Shown here: in pieces, positions 45,384-52,873 of the stretch
How the letters are laid out: each line of letters opens with the position of its first letter
Position numbering within the stretch: position 1 is the first letter of the stretch
Assembly: GCF_001468225.1 (NCBI RefSeq)
Contig: NZ_LNRU01000004.1
Location: forward strand, 124,001 to 188,000
Source: Sphingopyxis sp. H053
Lineage (GTDB): Bacteria; Pseudomonadota; Alphaproteobacteria; Sphingomonadales; Sphingomonadaceae
DNA length: 64,000 nt
Direction of reading: 5' to 3'
The notes under the pieces: model-generated
What the model saw: the letters and a program-made list of their open reading frames with translations, nothing else
What the model was told of the DNA's origin: nothing
Databases searched by the model: none
Program-made: the position numbers and the translations under genes

Positions 45384-46127
45384 ATGCCGACGATCGATGC
45401 CGCCCACGCCTTCGAGCTCGAGTTCGCGCGTGTAAAGACCGGAGCCAATCTTGCCGATCTGCTCCGTGAAGCCTGCGCCGCGATGGGCTGCGCCTGGTTT
45501 GCACTCAGTCATCACTTGGATTTTCTCGCGGCGCCTGAGAAGGGCGTACGCGTTCATAACTATCCGGAGGATTGGGCCTACTGGTTCGACCAGAACCGTC
45601 TGGGGCCGTCGGATCCGGTGCACCGGGCGAGCCAGCGCAGCAGGGCCGGCTTTCTGTGGCACGATATGCGCCGTTACGACACGCCGCGCCCCGGCGACGA
45701 GATCGTCCTTGCCGAAGCCCAGCGCCATGGCATCGGCGACGGGCTGACGGTGCCGGCTCATATCCCGGGCGATGCCCATGGCTCGGTGTCCTTCGCGTGG
45801 CGACCAGGCAGCGCAGCTGATCCGGATGCGCTTCAATTTGCCCGTATGATCGGCGGGGCCGCTTTCGAAGCGGCGGACCGAATCGCCAATCCCGACCGCA
45901 TGCGCGTTGCACCACGCCTGACGGAACGGCAGCGCGAATGTCTCATCTGGGCGGCAAAGGGAAATCCGATCTGGCGGATCGGACGCCATCTCGAACTCTC
46001 TCCCGACACCGTTCGGGAGCATCTGCGCAACGCCCGGCAGCGCTACGGCGCCAATGGCGGCATCATGCTCACGGTACGCGCCCTTTATGATGGCGATATT
46101 AGCTTCGTCGATATCGCTCGGCGCTAA
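45384..46127 (+). CDS. LuxR-type quorum-sensing regulator
   Basis: A 247-residue transcription factor. The N-terminal autoinducer-binding domain has the conserved residues in YPEDWAYWFDQNRLGPSDPV (Trp, Tyr, Asp-Pro), FLWHDM (Trp) and GIGDGLTVPAH (Gly). The C-terminal LuxR helix-turn-helix is LTERQRECLIWAAKGNPIWR through LSPDTVREHLRNARQRYGA. It binds an acyl-homoserine lactone and should control the luxI gene 85 bases downstream, and possibly the genes beyond it. Confidence 0.93.
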   Translation: MPTIDAAHAFELEFARVKTGANLADLLREACAAMGCAWFALSHHLDFLAAPEKGVRVHNYPEDWAYWFDQNRLGPSDPVHRASQRSRAGFLWHDMRRYDTPRPGDEIVLAEAQRHGIGDGLTVPAHIPGDAHGSVSFAWRPGSAADPDALQFARMIGGAAFEAADRIANPDRMRVAPRLTERQRECLIWAAKGNPIWRIGRHLELSPDTVREHLRNARQRYGANGGIMLTVRALYDGDISFVDIARR

Positions 46128-46137
46128 GAAAATACGT

Positions 46138-46164
46138 CGCACCCCCCTATCATGCTATGGTGCG
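46138..46164. promoter_or_regulatory. Candidate lux-box-like inverted repeat before luxI
   Basis: CGCACC and GGTGCG face each other across 15 bases, between luxR and luxI and 49 bases before the luxI start. It is in the right place for a LuxR site, but the spacing is longer than a classic lux box. Inference only. Confidence 0.35.
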
Positions 46165-46212
46165 GCTGAAAAAAGCGGTTCAATTGGATCGCCTCTTTGA
46201 AAGGAGGCATCC

Positions 46213-46827
46213 ATGTTGCTTATCATCGACCATCAGAACCGAACGCGCGAGCATCAAGCGCTCCGCTCCATGTTCGAAGCACGCAAGCGCGTTTTCATCG
46301 ATCTTCTGAAATGGGATTTGCCCGCTCTCGCCGGACGGTTTGAGCTTGATCATTTCGACGATGTCGATGCGACCTACCTGATCGGGACCGACGAGACCGG
46401 CAATCATCTCGCCTCGGCCCGGCTGCTGCTGACAACCCGGCCCGCCCTCCTCGACAGTCTCTTTCCGGGGCTTGTCGCGGGTGACATTCCCCAAGGGCCC
46501 GATGTGCTGGAGATTACGCGCTTCTGCCTGTCCCCCGGAATTGGGGCGCGCCGGCGGAGGATCGCTCGCGACGCCTTGCTGGTGGGGCTCGCCGACTTCG
46601 CTCTGGCGAATGGAATTCGGACCTACACCGGCGTCGCCGAGCTCGCCTGGTTCCGCCAGATCCAGACATTCGGATGGGACTGCCGACCGCTCGGCGAGGC
46701 GGTCCTGCATCGCGGGCAGGCGCTCCTGGCGCTGCGCATCGATATCGACAGTTCGACAGTCGCGAAACTCGCGGCGGCGGGGATCGTCAGCCATGCTGCC
46801 GCGGCATCGTCCGCGTGCGCCGCGTGA
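46213..46827 (+). CDS. Acyl-homoserine lactone synthase (LuxI family)
   Basis: A 204-residue enzyme making an acyl-homoserine lactone from S-adenosylmethionine and an acyl carrier. Conserved residues are seen in ARKRVFIDLLKWDLP (Arg, Phe, Trp), RFELDHFDDVDATYLI (acidic pair), HLASARLLLTTRP (Arg), and VLEITRFCLSPG (Glu, Arg). The ribosome site is AAAGGAGGC. It is followed after 10 bases by the PhyH gene, and so starts a probable operon that runs into the lasso genes. Confidence 0.93.
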   Translation: MLLIIDHQNRTREHQALRSMFEARKRVFIDLLKWDLPALAGRFELDHFDDVDATYLIGTDETGNHLASARLLLTTRPALLDSLFPGLVAGDIPQGPDVLEITRFCLSPGIGARRRRIARDALLVGLADFALANGIRTYTGVAELAWFRQIQTFGWDCRPLGEAVLHRGQALLALRIDIDSSTVAKLAAAGIVSHAAAASSACAA

Positions 46828-46837
46828 GGGGGTTGGG

Positions 46838-47740
46838 ATGATTATCAACCCAGCGCTCGACACTGCTGCGCCCGCGTCACCCGCGGCCCGCAAGCTGATG
46901 GACGAAGGCTTTGCCATTTTGAAGAATGCGGTTCCTGTCTCGCTGATAGACCGCGTCGCCAAAGATCTTGGCCCACGATACGCCGCAACGCCCTTTTGTG
47001 AGGGCGGCTTTTATGGCGAGCGCACCAAGCGATTTGGACGCCTTCTTCTTCGTTCGCCATATATGGCCGACCTGGTCATGACCCCGGCGATCCTCGATCT
47101 TGCCGAACATGCGCTCGGCAACTGGTGCGACCGGATCCAGCTTAATCTTTCCCAGGCGATCGAGCTTCACCCCGGCGCGCTTCCGCAGTTTCCGCACCGC
47201 GACCAAGATATGTGGCAGGGTGCGCTCGGCGACGTCGAATATCTGATCAACGTGATGTGGCCGCTCACGCCTTTCACCGCGGAGAATGGCGCGACGATCA
47301 TTTGGCCCCGGAGCCATGGCGTCGAGGCGCTGGTCGAGGAGGTAAAGGAAGCGCCGATAATCGCGGAAGCCGATCCGGGCGATGCGATCGTCTTTCTCGG
47401 ATCGACGTTGCACGGCGCGGGCAGCAATCGCAGCACGGACGTCAGGCGTGGGATCATCATCAGCTACTGCCTCGGCTGGCTGAAGCCCTACGAGAACCAG
47501 TGGCTCGCCTATCCGCCCGAGGTAGCAAAGGACTTCCCGCCCGATCTCGCTGCACTCGCCGGCTATGCTCAGCACCGGCCCAATCTCGGGAACTTCGAAG
47601 GACAATGCCCCTCTGTCCTGTTCGGGGGATATCCGGCCGAGCCTCTGGCTGCGATCGATGCGCTTCGTCCCGATCAGGACGCGCTGCTTGCGGACTATGT
47701 GGCGGCCCAACAAGAGGGTGGCGAGGAGCTTGCGGCATGA
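46838..47740 (+). CDS. Phytanoyl-CoA dioxygenase (PhyH) family protein
   Basis: A 300-residue Fe(II)/2-oxoglutarate-dependent oxygenase. The His-x-Asp iron site is FPHRDQDMWQG, and the second His is in STLHGAGSNRS followed by Arg in RRGIIISYC. A PhyH gene next to luxI is a recurrent arrangement in sphingomonads; it has been suggested to alter the signal or its precursor, but the role is not proven. It lies 10 bases after luxI and shares an ATGA with the GntR gene. In this place it could also act on the lasso peptide. Confidence 0.88.
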   Translation: MIINPALDTAAPASPAARKLMDEGFAILKNAVPVSLIDRVAKDLGPRYAATPFCEGGFYGERTKRFGRLLLRSPYMADLVMTPAILDLAEHALGNWCDRIQLNLSQAIELHPGALPQFPHRDQDMWQGALGDVEYLINVMWPLTPFTAENGATIIWPRSHGVEALVEEVKEAPIIAEADPGDAIVFLGSTLHGAGSNRSTDVRRGIIISYCLGWLKPYENQWLAYPPEVAKDFPPDLAALAGYAQHRPNLGNFEGQCPSVLFGGYPAEPLAAIDALRPDQDALLADYVAAQQEGGEELAA

Positions 47741-48360
47741 ACGCGGGCTCGACAATGGAGCGGGTCTATCTCGACCTGAAGGCGAGGATTGTCGGCGGCG
47801 CCTATCCACCGGGCACGCGCCTTGACCCGTTCCATCTTGCGAAGCGGCTCGCGGCAAGTCCAACGCCCGTGCGCGAAGCGCTCCACCGCCTGTCGGGTGA
47901 GCGTATTGTCGATAGCTGGCACCAGGAGGGCTTTCGCCAGCCGATCTTCGCCGAGTCCGATCTTTGCGATCTTTATCGTTGGTCCGGCGCCCTTCTCGGG
48001 CTCGCGCTTCGCGATCCAGCACTTCAACAGTCCCAGACCGTGGCAATGCTTCCGTCCATGGACGTCGAGGACTATCCGGCGCGAGTCGCGCGCCTTTACC
48101 GAGCCGTCGCTCTCCTCAATGGCAATCGCGAGATTCGCTTCGCAATCGCCAATATGATTGATCGAAGCGAGTTTTTTCGCGCGACCGAGGTGCGAACTGA
48201 CCCCGTTGCCAGTGAGGAACTCGCCTCGATGGAGACGGCTTTTCTGCAAGAACGCTGGGTCGATCTTCGCAGGAAAAGCGCGGCTTTTCACCGCAGACGC
48301 GTGGCTCGAGCTGGACGGGTTGTCGCCGAGCTTCGGCCCCGATCGCAAACAATCGAATGA
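47737..48360 (+). CDS. GntR family transcriptional regulator
   Basis: A 207-residue regulator starting in the ATGA overlap with phyH. The N-terminal winged helix is typical of GntR: RVYLDLKARIVGGAYPPGTR, then LDPFHLAKRLAASPTPVREA and LHRLSGERIV. The C-terminal part is short and helical and does not fully match FadR-type domains. It lies just before the two lasso precursors, 98 bases upstream of the first, so it may control them. Confidence 0.85.
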   Translation: MNAGSTMERVYLDLKARIVGGAYPPGTRLDPFHLAKRLAASPTPVREALHRLSGERIVDSWHQEGFRQPIFAESDLCDLYRWSGALLGLALRDPALQQSQTVAMLPSMDVEDYPARVARLYRAVALLNGNREIRFAIANMIDRSEFFRATEVRTDPVASEELASMETAFLQERWVDLRRKSAAFHRRRVARAGRVVAELRPRSQTIE

Positions 48361-48457
48361 TATTCTTCGGATCGGGAAAGCACATAAACTCTATTTTTCC
48401 CAGAGGAGTAGCTTCTTCCATGCCGCAATTCCGCGGCTTTTCGAAAAGGATACGATC

Positions 48458-48580
48458 ATGGATCGTGAAACCAACGACCTCGTCGAACTCGGCAGCGTCA
48501 GCGCCGACACCGCCGGTCCGGTGCGCTTCGGCATCGAACTCGGTGGCAAGGAAGAAGACCTCGGCCTTCGCCAGGACTGA
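48458..48580 (+). CDS. Lasso peptide precursor A1
   Basis: A 40-residue precursor with a good ribosome site (AAAAGGA). The leader is MDRETNDLVELGSVSADTA, which fits the proteobacterial pattern D-L-x-E-L-G-x-x-S-x-x-T-x before the cut, with Thr at -2. The core then has 21 residues: GPVRFGIE (Gly1 to Glu8, an eight-residue macrolactam ring) followed by LGGKEEDLGLRQD. The next genes are a second precursor and the B protein. I am confident that it is a lasso precursor, but whether a mature peptide is made depends on the missing cyclase (see the junction near 49438). Confidence 0.88.
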   Translation: MDRETNDLVELGSVSADTAGPVRFGIELGGKEEDLGLRQD

Positions 48581-48653
48581 CATGGGCGCCGGGAGCCGGC
48601 GCATCCGGCTTCCGGCACTCACCGATCGACCCCGTTCAGGTTGGGAAGCAGCA

Positions 48654-48776
48654 ATGGACGTCGAAACGACCGACCAAGACGAATTCGGCCGTGTCACCGA
48701 AGGCATGCCCGGCGACCATGGCCTCCCCATGGAAATGGGCGGGCGAGAAGACTGGGCCGGCCTTTCGGCCGAATAG
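48654..48776 (+). CDS. Lasso peptide precursor A2 (divergent)
   Basis: Also 40 residues and alignable with A1 without gaps. It begins MDVETTDQDEFGRVTEGMP, and the core starts GDHGLPME (Gly1, Glu8) followed by MGGREDWAGLSAE. Gly1, Glu8, Gly10-Gly11, Glu13, Gly17 and Leu18 match A1. The key Thr at -2 is replaced by Met. That residue is important for leader removal in known proteobacterial systems, so A2 may be processed poorly or not at all. It lies 73 bases after A1. Confidence 0.75.
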   Translation: MDVETTDQDEFGRVTEGMPGDHGLPMEMGGREDWAGLSAE

Positions 48777-48787
48777 CCCTTTTGCCA

Positions 48788-48812
48788 GGAGCCGGACTCT
48801 GAGCCCGGCTCC
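48788..48812 (+). terminator. Attenuator-like hairpin between lasso A2 and B
   Basis: An eight-base-pair stem GGAGCCGG / CCGGCTCC with a nine-base loop and a weak T stretch after it. A partial terminator between precursor and enzyme genes is common in lasso clusters and raises the level of precursor mRNA. Confidence 0.5.
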
Positions 48813-48834
48813 CTTTCGTTGGGAGCAGGACCGC

Positions 48835-49506
48835 ATGGTTTGGCGAATTGCACCCGGAACCGGCTATTGCGAGGTGGGCGGCGAGCTTGTCTTCCTCGAC
48901 CTTGCGCGCGACAAATATCTCGCGCTCCGTGGCGAGGACCGCGCTGCCTTCGAACGGCTCCGCAACGGTGAGCCAAATGACAGCGAGGCCATGTCGCGAC
49001 TTGTTCAAACAGGGTTTGTGGCGCGCGCAGATGCACGACCTTGCCTCGATCCAGCCTCGATCGAGATTCCGACACAAGATATCTCTGCCCTGGATGACCG
49101 ACAGTTTACCCTCCGGATGGCTCTCGCGTCAGCGACGGCGCTGCGCTGGGCCGGTCGGGCGATGCGACCCGGATGCATCGCCGCCACCGTTGAAGGCCTG
49201 CGCGTTGCAAAGGCGCAGATTGGCGTGCCCGGCGCCGACACACCTGCCGCGGCGATCGCGTTGCAGTACGCGGCGTGCCGTTGGGCCATTCCGGTCACGC
49301 CGCGCTGTCTCATCGATGCGCTAGCGCTCGACCGCATCCTTTTGTCGCGCGGCCTCGTCGCGAGCATGGTCTTCGGCGTTCAACTCGATCCCTTCCGCGC
49401 GCACTGCTGGCTGCAGACGCCGGAGCGCGTCCTGACGGGGAGGGGCGGGGCATTTGGCGGTAGTTCGCCGTCCTCGCGCATCAATGACCATGCGGCACCG
49501 CGGTAG
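48835..49506 (+). pseudogene. Lasso peptide B protein (leader peptidase), C-terminus lost
   Basis: A 223-residue frame. Residues 1-80 form a leader-binding (RRE/PqqD-like) domain (YCEVGGELVFLDLARDKYLA), and residues about 90-201 are the transglutaminase-like protease. Cys158 (VTPRCLIDALAL) and His190 (DPFRAHCWLQ) keep the 32-residue spacing seen in McjB. The catalytic Asp should be 12 residues after the His, at 202, but there is Gly instead (VLTG), and everything after it (RGGAFGGSSPSSRINDHAAP) is unlike any B protein. The frame change falls exactly at 49438, where the HamB stub ends on the other strand. So the gene is cut by a rearrangement. Cyclase and transporter genes do not follow. Confidence 0.82.
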
Positions 49507-49577
49507 AGCAGCCGTCCAAGGATACCGTCGACGGTTGCGATCGACAGAAACGCGGTCAGTTCGTCAATCGTCTCCAA
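49440..49577 (-). pseudogene. hamB: HamB (Hachiman helicase) N-terminal stub
   Basis: It starts at ATG 49577, overlapping the hamA stop by 14 bases, and reads METIDELTAFLSIATVDGIL, then GRLLYRGAAWSLMREDGELP and PNAPPL. This looks like the start of the long superfamily-2 helicase that follows hamA in Hachiman systems. After about 46 residues the frame runs into the antisense of the lasso B gene and stops at 49380. Nearly all of the helicase is missing. The identification rests on its position after hamA and on my memory of the N-terminal sequence, so a homology search is needed. Confidence 0.55.
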
Positions 49578-50346
49578 GGTCTTCCGCCCCCTGGTACATG
49601 TCTGCGATGAAGTCTTGGTGGTCTGCGACGTGGATGTTCACCACATAGTGGTCCCGATCGCTGCCCGTAGCCTCCAGATCGTTTTTTAGCGATGCGTGCG
49701 GGCCGTTGCCCGACACGGTGAAGAGCATGTGGTCGATACGGTTGGCACGAAGGGTTTTTAGCCCCACTTCATCACGAAGGCTGCGACCCAACGCGTTGTC
49801 GTCCGGATCGACGCTCTCGAGCAGGCGGTTGGCGACGAACAACAAGGAGTCTGGCGTGCAGCGTCGGTTGTCGCGATTGAGCACCTTCCGAGCGCTCGTG
49901 ACCGTAGATTTTCCGAGTACTTTATTGCTCTTGGCTTCGCCTTTCAGAAGCCAAAGCTTCTCATTTTTTCCACCATATCCAGCGCCAATGAAGTCGTCGC
50001 CGCGCATGGCCATGTTGCGGCCGTCCTTGTAGCGAAGTCGGCGCACAGGCACACGCAGGCCGATTCCCTCCTCCACTAGCTCAGTTGCGAGAATCTCGCC
50101 GAGGTCGCCCGATCGTCCCTTGGCTGTTTGGGGCATCGCCTCACGGAGGATCTCCGCGGCTACCTTGTATCCAAGCCGGTCTACGTCCTCGGCGATGCGT
50201 TCTAGTCTATCGTAATGCGAACGGATGGTTTCGGCTAAGTCGTTTCGGATATCGGCGCGGCCGCCATCCTTTTCGACAAAGGTCCAGTAGTGCTTGCGCT
50301 CGTTCTTTTCTTTGGTGGAATCGCACCATCGGTCGTACAGCGCCAT
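49564..50346 (-). CDS. hamA: HamA, Hachiman defence nuclease (DUF1837)
   Basis: A 260-residue DUF1837 protein. The nuclease-type core is visible: GRSGDLGEILATELVEE (Glu84), NMAMRGDDFIG (Asp117-118), and LWLLKGEAKSNKVLGKS (Glu137-x-Lys139), a PD-(D/E)xK pattern. The last part includes RIDHMLFTVSGNG. In complete Hachiman systems HamA is a DNA-cutting effector held in check by the HamB helicase. Here HamB is only a stub, so HamA is either inactive, expressed without its partner, or served by a HamB elsewhere. The ribosome site is GGGGGGAAG. Confidence 0.8.
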   Translation of the reverse strand: MALYDRWCDSTKEKNERKHYWTFVEKDGGRADIRNDLAETIRSHYDRLERIAEDVDRLGYKVAAEILREAMPQTAKGRSGDLGEILATELVEEGIGLRVPVRRLRYKDGRNMAMRGDDFIGAGYGGKNEKLWLLKGEAKSNKVLGKSTVTSARKVLNRDNRRCTPDSLLFVANRLLESVDPDDNALGRSLRDEVGLKTLRANRIDHMLFTVSGNGPHASLKNDLEATGSDRDHYVVNIHVADHQDFIADMYQGAEDLGDD

Positions 50347-50568
50347 CTTCCCCCCTTTGACTTGCTTGATTTAATTTGGCTTTGATTTTGCTCTTCGCAG
50401 AATTAGCGCGGTGCGTCGATAGAGTGTTGTCTTCGGAAACCAACGCCCCTCGATTACGGGTTCCGGCCTCAAGTTGCCTTGATCCCATCGAATACTAATT
50501 GTCAGTAGGGGCCACCAGGAGGGCGCACATGCGAGCAGTCAATATCATCAGATCGAGGCGAAGCTGCA

Positions 50569-51381
50569 ATGACCCCTGGTGTTGATAGCTGTTCGCTCAT
50601 TCCCTTGTTCGTCGAAGCTTATTTCGGCGATCAGCGGCTCGGCGTCGGAACGGCTTTCCCGTGGCTCCTTCCTGATACGAGCCTTGCACTTATAACCAAC
50701 TGGCATGTCGCTGCGGGGCGAAATCATGAAACCGATGCATGTTTGCATCCGATGGCGGGCATCCCTGATCATTTGCGCGTTCATGTGCCTAAGAACGAGC
50801 GTAGCGATCCAGCACATATTGTGTCCGTCACGACTTTGGACGCTGAGGGCCGCCCCCTGTGGACCGAGCATCCGACGCTAGGAAGAGCGGTCGATGTTGT
50901 GGCGTTGCCGTTTGTTCCGCCTCTCGATCTCAGTCTCATGCCGCTGAACGCGATGCCGATGGTCCCTCTTAAGCAACGCGTCGGTATGCCGGTGTTCATA
51001 CTTGGATTTCCATTTGGTCGGACGGGAATGGGAATGCCCGTTTGGAAACAGGCAACATTTGCGAGCGAGCCGTGCCTCGCTCCGCATCTGGACCAGCCCT
51101 ATCTGATCGTCGATTCAGCGTCGCGACCGGGGATGTCCGGTTCGCCCGTGATCCAGCGCGCGCATGGAAACATCGAACTTGAAGACGGTCGCACCGGCAC
51201 GGTTGGCAATGGTGACGGAGCATTCAATTTCGTTGGCATTTATTCTGGTCGATTCCAGACCGAAGACGCCAACGACGCGCAGTTGGGCCGTGTGTGGCCT
51301 CGCGCTCTACTCGACGAAATACTGGCGTTTCACGTCGCCACTAAAGTCGGAAACTTAGGTCGAACTCATGAAGCCGGATGA
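50569..51381 (+). CDS. Trypsin-like serine protease
   Basis: A 270-residue chymotrypsin-fold protease. The catalytic triad can be read: His46 in ALITNWHVAAG, Asp109 in GRAVDVVALPF, Ser190 in SRPGMSGSPVIQ. No signal peptide, so it probably works in the cytoplasm. It overlaps the next gene by 14 bases. Cytoplasmic trypsin-like proteases occur as effectors or activators in several defence systems; here it sits between a Hachiman remnant and a Shedu-like gene, which suggests but does not prove such a role. Confidence 0.82.
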   Translation: MTPGVDSCSLIPLFVEAYFGDQRLGVGTAFPWLLPDTSLALITNWHVAAGRNHETDACLHPMAGIPDHLRVHVPKNERSDPAHIVSVTTLDAEGRPLWTEHPTLGRAVDVVALPFVPPLDLSLMPLNAMPMVPLKQRVGMPVFILGFPFGRTGMGMPVWKQATFASEPCLAPHLDQPYLIVDSASRPGMSGSPVIQRAHGNIELEDGRTGTVGNGDGAFNFVGIYSGRFQTEDANDAQLGRVWPRALLDEILAFHVATKVGNLGRTHEAG

Positions 51382-51811
51382 TGCGGCGATCGCCCAAGCG
51401 GCCGCCGAATTTCGGTCTGCGCTGGACGCTATTGACGATCGGCACTGGCGAGCAGTCTACATTAATCGGTTCCCCCGCGGCGCGTGCGGCCATTGTTCCG
51501 AACTCTTGGCGCTTTTCCTTCTTGATCGCTTCGGGATCACTGCGGACTATGTCTCTCGCGAATTCTATTCCGACGCGGGTGAACGCGAGACTAGCCATGC
51601 ATGGCTCGAATGGAACGGTCTCATCATCGATATCTCGGGCGACCAATTTGGATGGCCGACGGTGATCGTAACCCGCGATCACAGCCGATATGATCGCAGT
51701 ATTGATGAGCAGCGCCACCCGTTCAAGATGGATCCTTCATGGTGGTCGCAGCAGTGTTCGGGAATCTGGGCCGCGGTTCAGCCCTTTTTGTCGGGCGGGA
51801 ACCTGAAATAG
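51368..51811 (+). CDS. Transglutaminase-like/papain-like protein, coupled to the protease
   Basis: A 147-residue protein overlapping the protease gene by 14 bases. A possible Cys-His-Asp triad is seen: Cys40 or Cys43 in GACGHCSELLALFLL, His77 in ETSHAWLEWNGLIIDIS and Asp88 eleven residues later. This layout is like small transglutaminase-fold peptidases. Residues DQFGWPTVIVTRD follow. The overlap indicates that it works together with the serine protease. I do not recognise the exact family. Confidence 0.6.
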   Translation: MKPDDAAIAQAAAEFRSALDAIDDRHWRAVYINRFPRGACGHCSELLALFLLDRFGITADYVSREFYSDAGERETSHAWLEWNGLIIDISGDQFGWPTVIVTRDHSRYDRSIDEQRHPFKMDPSWWSQQCSGIWAAVQPFLSGGNLK

Positions 51812-51852
51812 GCATTTGGCGAAGTCGCGCCTCGATAGCCCGCGGCTTTTTG

Positions 51853-52578
51853 TCAGGCGGGTCCGCCGCTCAGAAAATCGGGGGTTTGCGCTCCGTCATA
51901 AGCCGGCGTCTCGAGCGCCGAAGGCAACACATCGTTCAATAGGCCTCGTCGCAGACGGTCGTAGGTGGCGATCGATATCTTTGGACTTAGGTCCTGGAAT
52001 CCTGCCCTTACCCTTCGCTGTGCTTCACTCTCGAAGCGGGAATCCCCGATTACGATCGTGACGCCGTCGGGCTGCTTTATGCGCTCATTCCCGACATTCA
52101 CGCGGACATTCTCGATGTAGTTCGCGAAATGGCTCATGTACTCGCCGCACTGAGCCAGCGCTTTATGAGCTTCCGTGCTGAGGCCGTCGCCGCGCTTGTT
52201 CGAAAACTGAACGTCTGGTCGTTTTAGCTCGATAATCTGCCAGCTATATCCAAGCGAGTTTTGCATGGCTGCGATAAAGTCGGGAATGAGGCCGGGCAGA
52301 CCGTTCACCTGATTGGTCCGGATCCATCGCTTCGAATATGCCCATGTCCCGTGATGGCCAGTCGTTTTGAATGCATATTGCAACAGATAGGGATGCGCTT
52401 CGATCAGCTTTTGCATCGTCTCTTCCGACCCTAGCGCCAACGCCGCGTCGAATTCTCCGGCGAGCTTCGCGCTGAAATCCCGTCTCGAACCGTACAGTGC
52501 GTCCGGAAAATGCTCCGCAAGTTCCTTATGAAACCGCGCCTGATTTTCCGGTTTGGATATCTCGAATAGAGTGGGCAT
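51853..52578 (-). CDS. Shedu-type DUF4263 nuclease
   Basis: A 241-residue protein with a DUF4263/SduA-like core: LIEAHPYLLQYAF (family N-part), GLIPDFIAAMQ (Asp) and WQIIELKRPDVQF (Glu-x-Lys), then ALAQCGEYMSHFANY (Gln). This is the PD-(D/E)xK nuclease of the single-gene Shedu anti-phage system. The N-terminal sensor region is very short, so it may be a minimal form. I use the ATG at 52578, which has GGGAG at a good distance; a GTG seven codons upstream is less likely. Confidence 0.78.
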   Translation of the reverse strand: MPTLFEISKPENQARFHKELAEHFPDALYGSRRDFSAKLAGEFDAALALGSEETMQKLIEAHPYLLQYAFKTTGHHGTWAYSKRWIRTNQVNGLPGLIPDFIAAMQNSLGYSWQIIELKRPDVQFSNKRGDGLSTEAHKALAQCGEYMSHFANYIENVRVNVGNERIKQPDGVTIVIGDSRFESEAQRRVRAGFQDLSPKISIATYDRLRRGLLNDVLPSALETPAYDGAQTPDFLSGGPA

Positions 52579-52873
52579 GTCTTCGCTCCCGTTGAGCACA
52601 AAGTCTAACAGCGACTAGGGCGCTTGGAAGCCCCTACTGAGCGCGGCATCTAGTGGGCGCACTCTGACCTCGACAGGCTCGGCCAGGGGTCGCGCTGATG
52701 GCGGGCCGCGCGGCGCACTCGGCTCGCTTTCCTTGCGAGGCGGCTGCTAGGCCCAGGCCCGCATCGCACGCCGCCCCGCCGCGGGCTCGCCGAGAGCGCG
52801 TCACTCTCTTGCCGTCATCGGTTGATGACGGGGAAGGCCGTGCGGAAACTCGGTGTACCTTTGGCGGCGCCGA

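Noticed and set aside
49275..49648. Lasso cyclase reading on in another frame after B (simple frameshift)
   Set aside because: The plus-strand frames after 49440 show no asparagine-synthetase-like sequence, whereas the minus strand there continues a credible gene start after hamA. A rearrangement fits better than a frameshift.
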